Assembly (NCBI GenBank): GCA_028455995.1
Contig: JABELC010000001.1
Span: 3,832,501 to 3,896,500 of the forward strand
Length of the DNA: 64,000 nt
Reading direction: 5' to 3'
Source of the DNA: Scleromitrula shiraiana
Taxonomy: Eukaryota > Ascomycota > Leotiomycetes > Helotiales > Sclerotiniaceae
The notes under the pieces were generated by a model, which did not search any database, had not been told where the DNA came from, and saw nothing but the letters and a program-made list of their open reading frames with translations. Positions 60,993-64,000 of this stretch are shown here, piece after piece. Within the stretch, counting starts at the first letter, position 1. Each line of letters begins with the position of its first letter. Position numbers and translations under genes: made by a program.

Positions 60993-62073
60993 ATTTAACG
61001 AATGTAATATTTGATGTCAAATCAAATCAAGAGAGTATCAATTGCATTATGTTACTTCAATTGAACCGTCAGAAGAAGAAAAAGATGACAATCTTTGACA
61101 ACCTTCGAAATACGCTGATGTATGAAACAAAAAGATATTTGTGTACGGATTACTTCGAGCGAAGGATCAATGGTGTTATAATGTCATCCATCGGGGCCAA
61201 TTTCCCTGTTTGGTAATATGCCTCCTTATCTGCTGTACAACTTCGTTCGTTCCATTGCCAGAAAAGAGAACACAAGTTAGAGAATGAATCTTGGCATGCA
61301 GCGGATAGCATTCTCCTTAATAGAAGAGTTTTCCATCATTGAACTACAACAACTTTGCGGTAGCTCCCGTTTCAGATAGCCTCGAGGTAGACTGATGAAA
61401 GTTCTGGGCCTTTATTCCGCAATTAGAGTGATTGAAGAATCTGGGGAAATCCTTAGGGCCACGTGAGAATAATAACTGACTTCAAGACTTATCAACACAT
61501 CAAAGTTTTGAAAAGCGAACAACCTCGAATTGTTGAAATTATCCATGACAGATATATACAGTATCATCTTCAACAATTCGTTGCATCGGTTCTCGGCTAT
61601 ACTTGTACGGCTCGGAATGTACAATTCAATTTGGTATTGTATAATATTGCATAACTTCTCATAAAATTCATGTGGAAAGCCATGTCATCCGAGCTAATCC
61701 AATACTAACGCCTACGGGGATATACATCTGTAACTAGGTCTATTCGTTTGTATATAAATACTCTGTATAATATTTGGAAAATTCGATTTGCTAGCAAGCG
61801 ACGTTAGAAAATTACAATCTAAGCCCACGGCGAGATGCCTCTAGTACGCATAGACCTACTTACTATTGAACCAATAGTATCTGAAGCAGTGAGACTTCTC
61901 AAAACAAACAAACAACTTTGGGAGTGAACATGTCTCCTCCTTTTTGACCTTTCCCACCTTTCCCACCTCTCCCTCCTTCTCCCCTTCCTCCCAGAAACAT
62001 TCCAAGTTCTCCTTTGCCTATAATACATATTCATCACATACGGCTAGTTAACGCGTTCAACTACATAAAAATC
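60993..62073. other. Intergenic, no gene seen
   Basis: About 1.1 kb, including the promoter of the surface-protein gene and that of the interrupted kinase-like frame. Short open frames lack family character. Confidence 0.55.
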
Positions 62074-63252
62074 ATGTCCGATGAACTTCCTACCCATTAT
62101 TGGCCAATGACGAGACATTATGGTCGATATGGAGAAGGCCGGATTATTGACGATGATTGCATTTTCTCAGTTAAATGCTTTGACAAACGATTCGAAGCAA
62201 AGCTATCATCTCGTGGGTTGTTCGACAATTCAGAAGAAGGAAAGCTAGTCAACAAACTTCGCGCTTGTAAATATGGAGAGAAGGGAGATGCTTAGACCCT
62301 TGCTACCCTGGATTCAATTGTTACTCTGATCGAGGAAGTTGGTGAGGCTACTTTCGGAAACCTCGCACCAGTATCAGATCATAATCTGCCACTTGGAAAC
62401 CTCCACTCTGTCCTTTATCCTATCGAGACCTTCTATTTCAACCTGGCCACAGTCAACGGGATATTAGGTCTCTTTGAACAGAGAGAGGAGAATCACGTTA
62501 GTCTAGACACCCTCTATTCTAATTTCCGTGTTTACGACTTAAACCTTCCGCGAATCAGCACAAATGATATTCAGCTTCTGGGGGAGTAGAGAGAAATATG
62601 GAGTGGATCGGAATGGTTTGATGTTCTAGTTGATGGAAAGAAAAGACAGTGTCGTATTACTATGGCTGAGTTCAATCGTACTTTTGATTGTCTCAAAAAA
62701 ATCACTCTCGCAAATCTCACATCTCTTAGAGTGGCTAGGCTTATAGGGCTTTTTCAGTCAGCAACGAGCCGTGCTATCATTGGGTTTTTAACAGAATCCA
62801 TCAAACTTCACCTTTTGATCAATATCAACAGCCGGACAAACTCTCTTGATTTCACCACCTCAACGGCGGCTCGTCAAAATAAATGGGCACTTCAATTGCA
62901 GGAGATGATTAAGGAGCTGCATAAGATTGATATCTTCTGGGGATATAAGTCCGCATATGCGTATAATATCTTCATCGATGAGAATGATGATGTCTGGATC
63001 TCCAATTTGAGGGAACTAGGACCATCACAGAGACTTACTCGGGAGAAGGAGATCAACAGGCAGTCGATGAGTTTGTTAAAAGCATGCAAGAAGGCGAAGG
63101 AGGTTTACCTTGATTTGAACACGGTTGATAAACAGCGGGGCAATTATTCAATTCATAAGAATGTTGAGGGAATGAGACTTTTCTACTCTGGTTTTTATCT
63201 AACAAGTATTTTGTATCTTGAATATTCTTCACGCTCATTACCAAACACTTGA
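62074..63252 (+). pseudogene. Kinase-like protein frame with two in-frame amber stops
   Basis: From MSDELPTHYW at 62074 one frame runs 393 codons to 63252, interrupted only by TAG at 62293-62295 and TAG at 62587-62589. Reading across both, the sequence stays coding in style (DDDCIFSVKCFDKRFEAKL, TFGNLAPVSDHNLPLGNLH, WFDVLVDGKKRQCRITMAEF). Near 62930 the segment IFWGYKSAYAYNIFIDENDD resembles the catalytic-loop region of fungal kinase-like proteins (form: WGDxKxxNVLIDENDD), but the catalytic Asp is Tyr and the following DFG is replaced. So it would be a pseudokinase even if translated. Both stops would need only one C-to-T change from CAG. I see no intron that removes either. A readthrough gene is a less likely reading. 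Confidence 0.6.
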
Positions 63253-64000
63253 AGGTTATACAATAACAAATGGTTGAACGAGATGTTACAATACTTGCCA
63301 AATTCAAGTACATGATCTGTTGTCCTGCTGATTCGTGATCAAGATTGACAGAGAGAAATCGCAACGACATTTTACTATTATCCTCAGTTTATACCATCAC
63401 GTATTCATCACCATCATCATCATCACAATCCGTAAATCACTACCAATTAATATGCTATTACTAGTCCCATTGAGCTATATATGTTACTATGGTGTGTAAG
63501 GAAGTAGATGGGTGCGAAAGAGTGATGAAATGTGATGTGATGTCATGTATTTTGACAACAAAGTTTGCTATTCGACGACACTAGATTATTATTATCAAAT
63601 AAATCATATTTACTGCCGATAAAAATCTCACCATCATCCCAAATTCAACAACAAGCAAAACACGAAAACTCCATCTAACATCCCTCTCCAACAACCATTA
63701 AAACTTCTCCCTCACTATACACGAGAAGAATACAAACTCCGCATCTCCCTTTACACACGCACGCAAGACGACCTGACTCGATCCGTGGCCTTTTGGGGTT
63801 TCTTGGGAACTACAGTATCGATATCTCGCACGGCGCTTGTAACTCTATACAAGAAATTCTCATCTCCTTAGGTGTTTAGTCCACGTTTTAAGACAATGAG
63901 AATGAATCATGCCGCATAGGTCTTCCGGAATCATGGGTTATGGTCAATATGAAGTCAAAGGCGAATGAGTACCATCTACCACATAATCCGAGATCCACAT
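63253..64000. other. Window end, no gene seen
   Basis: About 750 bp with CATC-rich tracts near 63400. A short open frame from about 63910 hits a stop and has no family character. Confidence 0.5.

Overview
This window looks like nuclear DNA of a filamentous ascomycete. Most genes carry short introns of about 50-80 nt with GTATGT/GTAAGT-like donors, CTAAC/CTGAC branch sites and TAG/CAG acceptors. Intergenic DNA is AT-rich and full of microsatellites. The gene set fits (squalene synthase, homoisocitrate dehydrogenase of the fungal lysine pathway, Fab1, Adp1-type ABCG transporter, mS26, Clr5-domain proteins, a secondary-metabolite-type O-methyltransferase). The overall style suggests Leotiomycetes, perhaps a Botrytis/Sclerotinia relative, but that placement is inference. 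Exon borders given here were read by eye from splice motifs, reading frame and family continuity.

Layout. 0.3-20.4 kb is an ordinary housekeeping block: a PLP aminotransferase (-), an Adp1-like ABCG transporter (+), squalene synthase (-), an SLC35E3-like nucleotide-sugar/triose-phosphate-type transporter (+), a J protein with a DnaJ-X domain (-), a UDP-rhamnose epimerase/reductase (-) and a large TPP1/Tpz1-like telomere protein candidate (-). The last has one intron that lacks a usable AG acceptor. 20.4-28.2 kb is an accessory island: a beta/gamma-crystallin plus aerolysin-type pore-forming protein (-), then a ruined MFS transporter (-) and a ruined O-methyltransferase (+), probably remnants of a lost metabolite cluster.

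28.3-51.9 kb returns to housekeeping genes: FAB1/PIKfyve lipid kinase (+), a small unknown gene (+), nucleolar GTPase NOG2 (-), mitochondrial ribosomal protein mS26 (+), a single-pass membrane protein with two PPxY motifs (+), a Lys/Pro/Ala-rich disordered protein (-), homoisocitrate dehydrogenase (+) and a short Clr5-domain protein (-). NOG2 and mS26 share a 325-bp divergent promoter. 52-64 kb is gene-poor and accessory: diverged 80-84 bp tandem repeats, an intact DHA1-type MFS transporter (+), an unknown protein (-), a second Clr5-domain protein (+), a Cys-rich secreted/membrane-anchored surface protein (-), and a kinase-like frame open for 1.18 kb except for two amber codons (+).

There is no single operon-like system. 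The best leads are the TPP1-like gene with a GT...TG intron, the crystallin-aerolysin fusion beside decayed metabolite genes, the amber-interrupted pseudokinase, and the PPxY membrane protein as a possible ubiquitin-ligase adaptor.
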